Of a stretch of DNA of 64,000 nucleotides, positions 1 to 8,309 are shown in pieces. Each line of letters starts with the position of its first letter. Position 1 is the first letter of the stretch. The notes beneath the pieces were generated by a model. It was not told the DNA's origin. It searched no databases and was given only the letters and a program-made list of their open reading frames with translations. A program made the translations under genes and the position numbers. This stretch comes from Fuscovulum blasticum DSM 2131 (GTDB taxonomy: Bacteria; Pseudomonadota; Alphaproteobacteria; Rhodobacterales; Rhodobacteraceae), in assembly GCF_003034965.1 (NCBI RefSeq), contig NZ_PZKE01000002.1, positions 1 to 64,000 on the forward strand, given 5' to 3'.

Positions 1-1
1 G

Positions 2-325
2 CGGCGCGATGACTGGCTCGAGCAAAGTTTCCAACTGATCTGGCCCTATAGTGACCTGCTGCTGCATGACATGGGGCCGGGGCTGGCCGACGACCGGCCC
101 GAAGGCCGCGCCACGGGCCGCGAATGGCGCACCCCGCCCTTGTGGGGCATCGGCTTGACCGCTCGGGTCAGCGGCCATACCCAGTTCCTGCATGATGGCC
201 GCGCCCGCAGCCTGACCGAGGCCATTCTCTGGCATGGCGGCGAAGCGCAACCCGCCCGCGACGGCTTTGCCGGGCTAAGTGCCGAAGACCGCGCCGATCT
301 GATCTCGTTTCTGGAAAGTCTCTAG
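2..325 (+). CDS. Di-heme oxidoreductase family protein (DUF1111), C-terminal part only
   Basis: This reading frame is open from the window edge, so the 5' end lies outside. The visible 107 residues end with the motif FLHDGRARSLTEAI and a WHGGEA segment, typical of the last part of DUF1111 di-heme c-type oxidoreductases related to bacterial cytochrome c peroxidase. These proteins are periplasmic. In Rhodobacterales they are commonly encoded beside imelysin proteins and are thought to help iron uptake, but the exact reaction is not established. The heme-binding CxxCH motifs would lie upstream and cannot be seen. The stop codon is 2 bases before the next gene, which indicates an operon with the imelysin-like and DUF1513 genes. 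Confidence 0.8.
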   Translation, partial: RRDDWLEQSFQLIWPYSDLLLHDMGPGLADDRPEGRATGREWRTPPLWGIGLTARVSGHTQFLHDGRARSLTEAILWHGGEAQPARDGFAGLSAEDRADLISFLESL

Positions 326-327
326 CC

Positions 328-1317
328 ATGATGCGCCTTGCCCTGATCTCCCTTGCGGCCCTTCTGCCTCTGACCGCCCCCGCCGCGCAGGCCGATACCG
401 CCGAGGCCGTGACCGAGCTCATCGTTCCCGCCTATGCCGCCTTTGCCACGGCAACGGCGGCGCTGGACACCGCCACGCAGCAAAGCTGCGACCCGGCGGT
501 TCTGGCCCCGGCCTACCACGCCGCCTTCGATGCCTGGATGGCGGTGGCGCCGCTGCGGCTGGGTCCGGTCGAGGATGGCGGGCGGGCGCTGGCAATCCAG
601 TTCTGGCCCGACCCCAAGGGTCTGGGTGCCAAGGCGCAGAAGGCGCTGTTGCAGGCCGATCCCGCCGCGCTGACGCCCGACGCCTTTGCCCAGCAATCGG
701 TGGCCGCGCGCGGGCTGATGGGGCTGGAACGGCTGCTCTGGCCCGAAAAGCCGCTGCCCGCCGATCCCTGCCCGCTGTTGCGCGCCACCACCGCCGATCT
801 GGCCCGGGTCGCCGCCGCCGTCTCTGCCGACTGGCAGGGCGACAGCGGCTATGCCGCGCTGCTGCAAACGGCGGGCGAACCGGGCAACAGCACCTTCCTC
901 AGCCCGACGGAGGCGCGGCAGGCGCTGTTCACGCAGATCTATACCGGGCTGGAAGCCCTGCGCGACCAAAGGCTTGGCCGCCCGCTGGGCACCTTCGACA
1001 AGCCCCGCCCCGATCTGGCCGAGGCGCGCGCCTCGGGCCGGTCGTTGCGCAACGTGGTGCTGGACTTGCAGGCGCTGCGGGCGCTGACCGTGGCGCTGGC
1101 CCCCGACACGCCAAAGACGCAGGCCGCGTTTGACCATGCGCTGACGCTGGCCGAAACGCTGGACGATCCGGTTTTCGCCGGGGTCGCCACGCCGGGCGGG
1201 CGGCTCAAGGTGGAAATCCTGCAACAGGCCGTGACCGCCATCCGCGACACGGCAGGGGTGGAACTGGCGGCGGTGCTGGGGGTGGACCTTGGCTTCAACG
1301 CCGCGGACGGGGATTGA
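328..1317 (+). CDS. Imelysin-family (M75-like) periplasmic protein, short form
   Basis: The product has 329 residues with a signal peptide (about residues 1-22, ending AQA). It resembles the shorter imelysin-family proteins found in iron-regulated operons next to a di-heme oxidoreductase and a DUF1513 protein. The family is named for IrpA and ICMP; peptidase activity is doubtful and an iron or heme-related role is more likely. The family's GxHxxE signature is degenerate here: G129-x-M131-x-x-E134, with Met in place of His. The full-length imelysin at 23752-25008 keeps the intact motif, so the two proteins are probably not interchangeable. The gene is tightly coupled to both neighbours. Confidence 0.8.
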   Translation: MMRLALISLAALLPLTAPAAQADTAEAVTELIVPAYAAFATATAALDTATQQSCDPAVLAPAYHAAFDAWMAVAPLRLGPVEDGGRALAIQFWPDPKGLGAKAQKALLQADPAALTPDAFAQQSVAARGLMGLERLLWPEKPLPADPCPLLRATTADLARVAAAVSADWQGDSGYAALLQTAGEPGNSTFLSPTEARQALFTQIYTGLEALRDQRLGRPLGTFDKPRPDLAEARASGRSLRNVVLDLQALRALTVALAPDTPKTQAAFDHALTLAETLDDPVFAGVATPGGRLKVEILQQAVTAIRDTAGVELAAVLGVDLGFNAADGD

Positions 1318-1321
1318 CGCG

Positions 1322-2383
1322 ATGGCCAGCCGACGCGCCTTTCTGGCCGGCCTTGCCGCCGCCGCGATGCCCAAACCGGGCTGGGCCGCGGTGGGGAACC
1401 CGGCCTTCCTTGCCGCCGGCAAGACCGGCGAGGCCTATGAAATCTGCGGCCTGTCGGAAGCGGGCGAAATCCTCTTCCGCCAGCCCCTGCCCGCGCGCGG
1501 CCATGCCGCCGCCGCCCACCCGCTGCGGCCCGAAGCCGTGGCCTTCGCCCGCCGCCCCGGCACCTTTGCCCTGGTGCTGGATTGCGTGACCGGCGCGGTG
1601 CGGCACCGGCTGACCCCGCCCGAAGGCCGCCAGTTCAACGGACATGGCGCGTTTTCGGCGGACGGATCGCTGCTGATGACCTCGGAAGTGGTGGCCGAAG
1701 GGTCGGCAGGGCGGATCGGGCTGTGGAACGGCCGGACCTACGCCCGCCTTGGCGAATGGGACAGCGGCGGCATCGGCCCGCATGACATGAAGCGCCTGCC
1801 CACGGGCGCGCTGGTGGTGGCGAACGGCGGCATTGCCACCGATCCCGGCGACCGCAGCAAGCTGAACATCGACACGATGCGCCCGAACCTGACGCTGCTC
1901 TCGTCCGACGGCGACGTGCTGGATCAGGCCGAGCTGGACGCCGAACTGCACCAGAACTCGATCCGGCATCTGGCGCTGACGGGCGATGGCGTGGCCTTCG
2001 CCATGCAATGGGAAGGCGACGCGGCCGAGCCGGTTCCCCTGCTGGGACTGTGGACACCGGGCCGCGCACCCGTGCTGTGCCCCCCGGCCGAGGCCGAGAT
2101 GTTCGCGATGAAAGGCTACGCCGGGTCCATCGCGGCGGGGCCGGCCGGGATCGGCATCACCTCGCCCAAGGGCGGCGCCGTGATGCTGTTCGACACCGCC
2201 GGCGCCTATCTGGCCACGCATCGCCGCGCCGATGTCTGCGGGCTGGCGGCGCTGGACAGCGGCTTTCTGGCCAGCGATGGCGGCGGCGCGCTGCTGTGGG
2301 TCACGGCGGCGGGGATGGAACCGCTGACCACCGGCGGGCCGCAATGGGACAACCATGTCGTCCCCGTGGGCATGGCGGGCTGA
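1322..2383 (+). CDS. DUF1513 domain-containing protein, Tat-exported
   Basis: The ATG at 1322 was chosen because it gives an N-terminus MASRRAFLAGLAAAA with a twin-arginine export signal, and it lies 4 bases after the previous stop. The 353-residue product looks like a beta-propeller: repeated strand-rich segments such as GHGAFSADGSLLMTSE and IGPHDMKRLPTGALVVANGG. DUF1513 proteins are regularly the last gene of imelysin/di-heme oxidoreductase operons in Alphaproteobacteria. Their molecular function is unknown; a periplasmic role in iron acquisition is inferred from context only. Confidence 0.82.
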   Translation: MASRRAFLAGLAAAAMPKPGWAAVGNPAFLAAGKTGEAYEICGLSEAGEILFRQPLPARGHAAAAHPLRPEAVAFARRPGTFALVLDCVTGAVRHRLTPPEGRQFNGHGAFSADGSLLMTSEVVAEGSAGRIGLWNGRTYARLGEWDSGGIGPHDMKRLPTGALVVANGGIATDPGDRSKLNIDTMRPNLTLLSSDGDVLDQAELDAELHQNSIRHLALTGDGVAFAMQWEGDAAEPVPLLGLWTPGRAPVLCPPAEAEMFAMKGYAGSIAAGPAGIGITSPKGGAVMLFDTAGAYLATHRRADVCGLAALDSGFLASDGGGALLWVTAAGMEPLTTGGPQWDNHVVPVGMAG

Positions 2384-2396
2384 TATGCCCTTCCGG

Positions 2397-2423
2397 CCAC
2401 CGCGGGGTTTCGCGCGGCGGTGG
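2397..2423 (+). terminator. Stem-loop after the DUF1513 gene
   Basis: The arm CCACCGC (2397-2403) pairs with GCGGTGG (2417-2423), 14 bases after the DUF1513 stop codon. No T-run follows, so it may be a 3'-end stabilising hairpin or a weak terminator separating the imelysin operon from the FAH-family gene. Confidence 0.45.
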
Positions 2424-2467
2424 AACATGGCATCCCTGTGCAAACGGCATAAAGCGGAGGATGTGCG

Positions 2468-3307
2468 ATGAAACTGCTGCGATACGGGGCGCGCGGCGCC
2501 GAAAAGCCGGGCGTGCTGGACAGCGCCGGCCGCCTGCGCGACCTGTCGGCCCATGTGCCCGACATCGCCGGTGCCGTTCTGGCCGATCTTGACCGCCTGA
2601 AATCCATCGACATCCAGACCCTGCCGCTGGTGGACGGCACCCCCCGCATCGGCGCCGCCGTGGGCGGCATCGGCAAGTTCATCTGCATCGGCCTGAACTA
2701 TTCCGACCACGCCGCCGAATCCGGCATGGCCGTGCCGCCCGAGCCGGTGATCTTTGCCAAATACACCAGCGCGGTCTGCGGCCCGAACGACCCGATCCTG
2801 ATCCCGCGCGGCAGCGTCAAGACCGACTGGGAGGTGGAGCTGGCCTTCGTGATCGGCAAGCCGGGGAAATACATCGCGGAAGCGGATGCGATGAACCACA
2901 TCGCGGGCTACATGATCTGCAACGACGTTTCCGAACGATCGTTCCAGACCGAACGCGCGGGGCAATGGTCCAAGGGCAAATCGTCCGACAATTTCGGCCC
3001 CATCGGCCCCTGGCTGGTAACGCGCGACGAGGTGGCCGATCCGAACAGCTTGCAGATGTGGCTGACGGTCAATGGCCAGACGATGCAGAACGGCTCGACC
3101 GCGACCATGGTCTATCAGGTGCCCTTCCTGGTCAGCTACCTGTCGCAGTTCTTTACGCTGCATCCGGGCGACGTGATCTCGACCGGCACGCCGCCGGGCG
3201 TGGGCATGGGGATGAAGCCGCCGCGCTACCTGAAACCGGGCGATGTGGTGGAACTGGGGATCGAAGGCCTGGGCACCCAGCGGCAGGTCTGCGAAGCCGA
3301 CGCCTGA
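2468..3307 (+). CDS. Fumarylacetoacetate hydrolase (FAH) family protein
   Basis: The product has 279 residues. The N-terminal part (MKLLRYGARGAEKPGVLD) and the catalytic core match the FAH superfamily, which contains metal-dependent C-C hydrolases, isomerases and decarboxylases of aromatic and acidic keto-compounds. Visible motifs are IGLNYSDHAAE, the metal-binding stretch WEVELAFVIGK (two Glu), YMICNDVSER and STGTPPGVGMG near the end. The length and architecture fit the ureidoglycolate lyase or 2-hydroxyhepta-2,4-diene-1,7-dioate isomerase-like subgroup, but the substrate cannot be fixed from sequence. A GGAGG ribosome site stands 7 bases before the ATG. The gene appears monocistronic, with a strong hairpin behind it. 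Confidence 0.88.
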   Translation: MKLLRYGARGAEKPGVLDSAGRLRDLSAHVPDIAGAVLADLDRLKSIDIQTLPLVDGTPRIGAAVGGIGKFICIGLNYSDHAAESGMAVPPEPVIFAKYTSAVCGPNDPILIPRGSVKTDWEVELAFVIGKPGKYIAEADAMNHIAGYMICNDVSERSFQTERAGQWSKGKSSDNFGPIGPWLVTRDEVADPNSLQMWLTVNGQTMQNGSTATMVYQVPFLVSYLSQFFTLHPGDVISTGTPPGVGMGMKPPRYLKPGDVVELGIEGLGTQRQVCEADA

Positions 3308-3361
3308 TCGCGGGCACGGGGCGCGCGCGCGGCGTCATACCGCCGTTACCAAACCATGACA

Positions 3362-3389
3362 AAGGCTGGGGCCGGAAAGCCCCAGCCTT
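3362..3389 (+). terminator. Strong hairpin after the FAH-family gene
   Basis: An 11-bp perfect stem (AAGGCTGGGGC at 3362-3372 with its complement at 3379-3389) encloses a 6-base loop. It lies 55 bases after the FAH-family stop codon and only 9 bases before the GTG start of the CHAD gene, so it probably ends the upstream transcript and may also affect translation of the next gene. Confidence 0.7.
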
Positions 3390-3398
3390 GCGGTCATC

Positions 3399-4235
3399 GT
3401 GCAGCCCGAATCTCCCCTGTCTCCGCCCCCGGAACCCTGCTGCGAAACCGCCTTTCGCGGCATCGTCGAGGATTGCCTGTTTTCCACCGACGCCTCGCTG
3501 GCACTGTTCCTGAACAGCGATGCCCCCGATGGCCCGCACAAGACGCGGGTGGCGCTGCGGCGGCTGACCACCTGCCTTGATGCCTTTGCCCCGATCCTGC
3601 GGCGCAAACTGCGCGGCGCGTTGCGCGATGACGCCAAGCGGATGTTCCGCGATCTGGGTCAGGTGCGCGACAGCGATGTCTACACGCTGGACCGCCGCGA
3701 AGACCCGGGGCACGAGGTCCGCAGCCAGCGCAACCAGAAACTGCGCGACCAGACGCGCAAGCGGCTGCGGCGCCACAAGGCGGTGGCGGTGGCCCCGCGC
3801 GCCTTGCGGCTGGTGCAGCCGGGGGGCGAGATCTACCGCACCACCGAAGCCGCGCTTGCCCTGCGGGCCGGCCCCTTGCCCAGCTTTGCCGCCGGGGTGC
3901 TGGATCAGGCCTGGAACCGCTGCCTTGGCTATGGCACCTCGGCGGCGGCCATCCCGCCCGCAGACCGCCACGATTTCCGCAAGGACATGAAGACCCTGCG
4001 CTATCTGTGCGAATTCTTCGATGACCTGTTCCCAGGATTGGCCGAAGACCCCTTCGCCAGCGATTTCCGCCGCATCCAGAACGCCCTTGGCACGGTGAAC
4101 GATTACGAGGTCGCGCTGGCGATGGAACGGCGCAAGCCGCCGCGCAGCCTGCCCCCCGAACAGGCCGAGGCGCTGGCGCTGGCCGATGCGCTTTGGGCGC
4201 GGCTCTCGGCCGCCGCGCCCCCCTGGCGGGGCTGA
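3399..4235 (+). CDS. CHAD domain-containing protein
   Basis: The 278-residue product carries a CHAD domain. The conserved helical signature with basic residues is seen at about residues 46-90 (HKTRVALRRLTTCLDAF, then FRDLGQVRDSDVY), and a second repeat follows with FRKDMKTLRYLCEFF and FRRIQNALGTVNDYEVA. CHAD domains bind inorganic polyphosphate through conserved His, Arg and Lys residues and often accompany CYTH phosphatases; no CYTH domain is fused here. The neighbouring phosphonate genes make a phosphate/polyphosphate link plausible but unproven. The start is GTG and no clear ribosome site precedes it, so the N-terminus is uncertain. Confidence 0.85.
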   Translation: MQPESPLSPPPEPCCETAFRGIVEDCLFSTDASLALFLNSDAPDGPHKTRVALRRLTTCLDAFAPILRRKLRGALRDDAKRMFRDLGQVRDSDVYTLDRREDPGHEVRSQRNQKLRDQTRKRLRRHKAVAVAPRALRLVQPGGEIYRTTEAALALRAGPLPSFAAGVLDQAWNRCLGYGTSAAAIPPADRHDFRKDMKTLRYLCEFFDDLFPGLAEDPFASDFRRIQNALGTVNDYEVALAMERRKPPRSLPPEQAEALALADALWARLSAAAPPWRG

Positions 4236-4248
4236 CGCGCGCCGTCAG
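4232..4248. terminator. Bidirectional hairpin between CHAD gene and phnM
   Basis: CTGACG (4232-4237) pairs with CGTCAG (4243-4248) around a 5-base loop. The hairpin overlaps both convergent stop codons, as expected for a shared end of two facing genes. Confidence 0.5.
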
Positions 4249-5387
4249 GCGGCGCGGCGTCCCTGCACCCAGACCCCGCGCACCGCGCCCGCTGACCCGA
4301 TCCGGGCCACCCGGATCACATCGGCCCGCGCGCCGGGCCGCAGGTGGCCACGGTCGGCCAGTCCGGTGGCGTCAGCCGGGGCGGCGGTGACGGTGGCGAT
4401 GCCGCGCGCCATGTCCCCCCACAGATCGCCCAGCATCAGCCCCGCCGACAGCAGCGACGACGGCACATAGTCCGACGACACGATGTCAAGAAGCCCGGCC
4501 TCGGCCAGCACCTGCGCGGCGACATTGCCGGAATGGCTGCCGCCCCGGATCAGGTTCGGCGCCCCCATCATCACCTTGATGCCATGGTCATGGCAGGCCC
4601 GCGCCGCCTCGACCGTGGTCGGGAACTCGGCGAAATGCGCGCCATGTTCGGCAGACCGCAGCACATGCGCGGTCTCGGTATCGTCATGGCTGGCCAGCAC
4701 CGCGCCATAGCGCCGCGCCGCCTGCACCGCCGCCTGTTCATGCGCCTGCCCCAGCCGGGCGGTCAGCGCCTTCTGCCGGGCCACATGGTCCTCGAACTCG
4801 GCGGCCGAAATGCCGTGCTTGCCGCAGACGTATTTCTCAAGCTGCCCGATGTCGCGGAACTGCCGCTCGCCGGGGGTGTGGTCCATCAGGCTGACAATGC
4901 CGATCCGGTCCTCGGGGCCGAACTTCGCCAGTTCGTCGATCAGGGTTTCGGAACAGACCTCGGCCCGCAGATGCAGGAAATGGCTGATCCGCAAGGCACC
5001 TTCGGCCCGCAGGCCCAGAATCTCATCGGCCAGCGCGCGGGCGTATTCCCCGTAATTCGCCTTGGCGTTCGACACGACCGACCCCACCCGCAGCGCATCG
5101 AACACCGTGGTGATGCCGACGCTGGCCAGTTCGGCATCATGGGCGATGATGGCGGCGGCATGGGGCCAGTTGACCTTGGGGCGCGGCTCGATATGGCGTT
5201 CCAGATTGTCGGTGTGCAGCTCGATCAGGCCGGGCATGACCAGATCGCCGCCGCAGTCGATGGCGCCCGCCGGCACGCCGCTGCCTTCGGCGATGTCGGC
5301 GATGCGGCCTCCCTCCAGCCGGATCTGGCCGCGAAAACAGTCGTCCGGCAGCACCAGCACGGCATTGGCAAGGATCGTTTCGGTCAT
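4245..5387 (-). CDS. phnM: Alpha-D-ribose 1-methylphosphonate 5-triphosphate diphosphatase
   Basis: PhnM is the amidohydrolase-fold enzyme of the C-P lyase pathway that removes pyrophosphate from the triphosphate intermediate, giving the substrate of PhnJ. The 380-residue protein shows the metal-binding motif GLIELHTDNLERH near residue 55 and typical PhnM blocks VGITTVFDALRVGS, SLMDHTPGERQF, LASHDDT and MGAPNLIRGGSHSGN. The start at 5387 (MTETILANA) was preferred over the longer frame to 5462, whose extra N-terminus has no family support. The gene is separated from phnN by the opposite-strand DUF1045 gene, so it needs its own promoter in 5388-5482. Confidence 0.93.
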   Translation of the reverse strand: MTETILANAVLVLPDDCFRGQIRLEGGRIADIAEGSGVPAGAIDCGGDLVMPGLIELHTDNLERHIEPRPKVNWPHAAAIIAHDAELASVGITTVFDALRVGSVVSNAKANYGEYARALADEILGLRAEGALRISHFLHLRAEVCSETLIDELAKFGPEDRIGIVSLMDHTPGERQFRDIGQLEKYVCGKHGISAAEFEDHVARQKALTARLGQAHEQAAVQAARRYGAVLASHDDTETAHVLRSAEHGAHFAEFPTTVEAARACHDHGIKVMMGAPNLIRGGSHSGNVAAQVLAEAGLLDIVSSDYVPSSLLSAGLMLGDLWGDMARGIATVTAAPADATGLADRGHLRPGARADVIRVARIGSAGAVRGVWVQGRRAA

Positions 5388-5444
5388 TTTGCAGAAGTCC
5401 TGTCTTGCGCCCGGCATGGGCTGGCGGTGGAATGACAGCGGGCC

Positions 5445-5460
5445 GTCACATCCATGTGAC
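5445..5460. promoter_or_regulatory. Perfect inverted repeat between divergent phnM and DUF1045 gene
   Basis: GTCACAT (5445-5451) and ATGTGAC (5454-5460) are perfect inverted copies with a 2-base spacer. They sit in the 95-bp region between two divergently transcribed phosphonate genes. A CTGTCAT-like heptamer, as in Pho boxes, lies beside it on the minus strand (5433-5439). A shared operator for a phosphate or phosphonate regulator is inferred; the binding protein is unknown. Confidence 0.45.
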
Positions 5461-5482
5461 ATGGCCCGGATAGGCCGCCCTT

Positions 5483-6172
5483 ATGGATCAGATGAAGCGT
5501 TTCGCCGTTTACTATGCCCCCCGCCCCGGCCCGCTGGCCGAACGGGCCGCCGCATGGCTGGGCTGGGACGGGGCCTCGGGGCTGGCCCTGCCGCAGCCTG
5601 CCCTGCCCGGCCTGCCGCGCCCGGTGGCCGATCTGACGGCAGACCCGCGGAAATACGGCTTCCATGGCACGCTGCGCGCGCCGTTCCGCCCGGCATCGGA
5701 GCTTGCGGCCAATGATGTTGCCGCAGCGGTTCAGGCGCTGGCCGCAAGGCTGGCCCCTGTCACCTGCGACGGGCTGCACCTGGAAAACCTGCACGGCTTT
5801 CTGGCGCTGACGCCCACCGGCTGCGAAGCCGCGTTGCTGGACCTGGCCGCCGCCGTGGTCGAGGGCACCGATGCCCTCCGCGCCCCCCTGACCGGGGCCG
5901 AAATCGCGCGTCGCCGGCCCGAAACCCTCAGCACGCGGCAGCGCGACCTGCTGGCCCGCTGGGGCTACCCCTTCGTGATGGAGGAATTCCGCTTCCACCT
6001 GACCCTGACCGACCGGCTGCCCGCCGATCAGGCCGGGCCGGTGGCGCGGGTTCTGGACGACCATTTCGCCCCCGCCCTGCCCCGGCCCTTCATTATCGAA
6101 GACCTGTGCCTGTTCGGGGAAGATGCCGAAGGGCGGTTCCATCTGCTGCATCGCTACGCCCTGTCCGGCTGA
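5483..6172 (+). CDS. DUF1045 phosphonate-metabolism protein, 2H phosphoesterase type
   Basis: The 229-residue product belongs to the DUF1045 family, regularly found beside C-P lyase genes. It has two HxT motifs characteristic of 2H phosphoesterases: H61-G-T63 in YGFHGTLRAPF and H172-L-T174 in FRFHLTLTD. Such enzymes open cyclic phosphodiesters; in the C-P lyase pathway a cyclic ribose 1,2-phosphate is produced, so action on that intermediate is plausible (inference; PhnP does this elsewhere and no phnP is seen here). It reads divergently from phnM and its 3' end overlaps the end of phnN by 19 bases. Confidence 0.88.
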   Translation: MDQMKRFAVYYAPRPGPLAERAAAWLGWDGASGLALPQPALPGLPRPVADLTADPRKYGFHGTLRAPFRPASELAANDVAAAVQALAARLAPVTCDGLHLENLHGFLALTPTGCEAALLDLAAAVVEGTDALRAPLTGAEIARRRPETLSTRQRDLLARWGYPFVMEEFRFHLTLTDRLPADQAGPVARVLDDHFAPALPRPFIIEDLCLFGEDAEGRFHLLHRYALSG

Positions 6173-6678
6173 AGCGCGGCCAGAAGCCGGGCAATGCCCC
6201 GTTCCGGCGCCCCGTCATTGACCACCGTCACCGCCGCAATCCCTTCGGGCAGGGCAAAGCCCGCACGCGCCAGCCGCGCCTGAATATCCGCGGCGCTTTC
6301 GCGCCCCCGTGCGGCCAGCCGTTCGGCCAGCACCGCATCGGGCGCGGTGATCACGATCACCCGCAGATCGGGCAGAACCGTCCGCGCCGCCCGCAGCGCG
6401 GCCCGCGATCCGTTGAAGATCGCGTCGCCCGGCCCGTCGATCTGCGCGCGGGGAATGCCGTAATGCAGCCCGTGCGCCGGCCAGTGCAGCGCGAACTCGC
6501 CCGCGTCCCGGCGGCGGGCGAATTCGGCCTCGGACACACCCTCGAAATCCTCGCCCCCGGCCGCGGCGGGCCGGGTGATGACGCGGCGCACCCGGCGCAG
6601 ATCGGGCCGCGCGGCCAGGGCCCCGGCGATTAGCGTATCCTTTCCCGCGCCCGAAGGGCCGACAATGGCAAAGATCAT
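6154..6678 (-). CDS. phnN: Ribose 1,5-bisphosphate phosphokinase
   Basis: PhnN phosphorylates ribose 1,5-bisphosphate to PRPP, the last salvage step of C-P lyase metabolism. The 174-residue protein has a P-loop at the start (GPSGAGKDT) and the guanylate-kinase-like blocks [20 protein letters not shown] and [12 protein letters not shown]. Its ATG overlaps the phnL stop codon as ATGA, indicating translational coupling. It is the last gene of the phnG-to-phnN operon and converges on the DUF1045 gene. Confidence 0.93.
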   Translation of the reverse strand: MIFAIVGPSGAGKDTLIAGALAARPDLRRVRRVITRPAAAGGEDFEGVSEAEFARRRDAGEFALHWPAHGLHYGIPRAQIDGPGDAIFNGSRAALRAARTVLPDLRVIVITAPDAVLAERLAARGRESAADIQARLARAGFALPEGIAAVTVVNDGAPERGIARLLAALQPDRA

Positions 6679-7358
6679 GCCGCGGCCTGCGGGGTGAAGC
6701 CTGTCACATCGACCAGCCGGTCGCAGACACGGGCGCGGGCGGCCTCGTCATGGAAGATGCCAAGAATGGCCGCGCCCCGGGCCTTGGCCTCTTCGATCAG
6801 GGTCAGCACCACTTCGCGGTTCACCGCATCAAGGCTGGCGGTCGGCTCGTCCAGCAGCAGCGCCGGACAGGGGTGGGCAAAGCCGCGCGCGATGTTCACC
6901 CGCTGCTGCTCGCCGCCGGAAAACGTGGTGGGCGACAGCGCCCACAGCCGTTCGGGAATGTTCAGCCGGGCCAGCAGATCGGCCGCCCGCGCCCGCGCCG
7001 CCGCCGGGTCGGTGCCCAGCTGCAACAGCGGCTCGGCCACCACCTCGATCGTCGGCACACGCGGCACCACGCGCAGGAACTGGCTGACATAGCCCAGCGT
7101 TTCCCGCCGCAGCCGGATGATCTGCCGCGGCTCGGCCCGGGCAATGTCCAGATCGCCCACCCAGATATGGCCACCCGCGGCCAGATAGTTGCCCCAGACC
7201 ATCCGCATCAGCGTGGACTTGCCCGCCCCCGACTGTCCGGTCAGCCCCACACATTCGCCGGGCGCCACCGTCAGCCCGGCCCCGGCCATCACCGGCAGCA
7301 CCGCGCCGCCCTGATTGTGCAGGGTAAAGGATTTCGACAGGTTCTCGATGCGGATCAT
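6675..7358 (-). CDS. phnL: C-P lyase ATP-binding protein PhnL
   Basis: PhnL is an ABC-type ATPase required for phosphonate breakdown; it associates with the C-P lyase core rather than with a membrane transporter. The 227-residue product has Walker [10 protein letters not shown], signature FSGGEQQR, and Walker B LLLDEPTA, with the PhnL-specific region [14 protein letters not shown] after the P-loop. The start at 7358 was chosen because the ATG overlaps the corA stop codon as ATGA; the longer frame from 7373 would run into corA. Confidence 0.92.
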   Translation of the reverse strand: MIRIENLSKSFTLHNQGGAVLPVMAGAGLTVAPGECVGLTGQSGAGKSTLMRMVWGNYLAAGGHIWVGDLDIARAEPRQIIRLRRETLGYVSQFLRVVPRVPTIEVVAEPLLQLGTDPAAARARAADLLARLNIPERLWALSPTTFSGGEQQRVNIARGFAHPCPALLLDEPTASLDAVNREVVLTLIEEAKARGAAILGIFHDEAARARVCDRLVDVTGFTPQAAA

Positions 7359-8305
7359 AGCCAGCGTTTCCATTTGAAGAAAAGGAAGGTTCCCACCGCC
7401 GAGGCCAGCATCAGCCCCAACGCCATCTGATAGCCCCAGGCCCAGGTCAGTTCGGGAATCCCGGTAAAGTTCATGCCATAGGCCGAGGCGATCAGCGTCG
7501 GCGGCAGGAAGATCACCGCCACGACAGACACGATCTTGACCGTGGTGTTCTGCGCCACCGAGATCATGCCCAGCGACAGGTCCGAGGCCATGGCGATGCG
7601 GTTGGTCAGGAAATCGCCATGCACCTCAAGCGCCTGAATGTCGCGCATCAGGCCCTTGACCACGGGGCGCAGCCCGTCGCCGCCCCCGTCGGCCAGCGAC
7701 TGGCCGAAATAGCTGATCGCGCGTTCCAGCGTCAGCAGCGACAGCCGCACCTTGGCGATCTGGTCCGACATCTGCGAGATTTCGCGCAAGGCGCCCGCAA
7801 GATTGCGGTCGCTGCCGCCCAGATCGAAGACGCGGGCGGTGATCTGGTCAAGCTCGCCCCCGCCCGCTTCAAGAATGTCGGCCAGACGCCCGATGATTTC
7901 CTCCATCAGCGACAGGAACAGCCGCCGCGGATCGGTGCAGCCGGGGCCCACCTTGTCGGCCCGGGTGGGATAGGTCTCGAACGGGCGCGGCCGGTGGTGG
8001 CGGACGGTGATCAGCCGGGTGGCGGTCAGGATGAAGGTGACCGGGGCCGAAACCCGCGCCCCGGTTTCATCAAGACCGGGCAGCACCACGGTCATGTAAT
8101 CGGCCCCGCCTTCCCGATACAGCCGGTTCGACAGCTCGATCTCTTCCATCTCGGCCGGGGTGGGCACCTCAAGGCCCATCGCCCGCACCCGTTCCACCTG
8201 CGCCGGCATCGGCTTGTAAAGATCGACCCAGACCGCCGGGTCCAGCGGCCCGGAATGTGGCATCTGGGTCAGCTTCGCGCCGGCGCTGGCATAGGCGAAC
8301 AGCAT
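7355..8305 (-). CDS. corA: CorA-family divalent metal transporter inside the phn operon
   Basis: The 316-residue protein has the CorA architecture: a long soluble N-terminal funnel domain, a long helix, then two transmembrane helices with the diagnostic YGMNF selectivity motif (near residue 275) between them. CorA proteins carry Mg2+ (sometimes Co2+ or Ni2+) into the cell. The location is unusual: it starts 4 bases after the phnK stop and its own stop overlaps the phnL start (ATGA), so it is co-translated with the C-P lyase operon. A supply of Mg2+ for the ATP-consuming PhnI/PhnK/PhnL/PhnN steps is a possible rationale (inference). Confidence 0.92.
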   Translation of the reverse strand: MLFAYASAGAKLTQMPHSGPLDPAVWVDLYKPMPAQVERVRAMGLEVPTPAEMEEIELSNRLYREGGADYMTVVLPGLDETGARVSAPVTFILTATRLITVRHHRPRPFETYPTRADKVGPGCTDPRRLFLSLMEEIIGRLADILEAGGGELDQITARVFDLGGSDRNLAGALREISQMSDQIAKVRLSLLTLERAISYFGQSLADGGGDGLRPVVKGLMRDIQALEVHGDFLTNRIAMASDLSLGMISVAQNTTVKIVSVVAVIFLPPTLIASAYGMNFTGIPELTWAWGYQMALGLMLASAVGTFLFFKWKRWL

Positions 8306-8309
8306 CGGC

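Noticed and set aside
1295-3163. A 622-codon minus-strand frame
   Set aside because: Shadow of the DUF1513 and FAH-family genes, with no recognisable domain.
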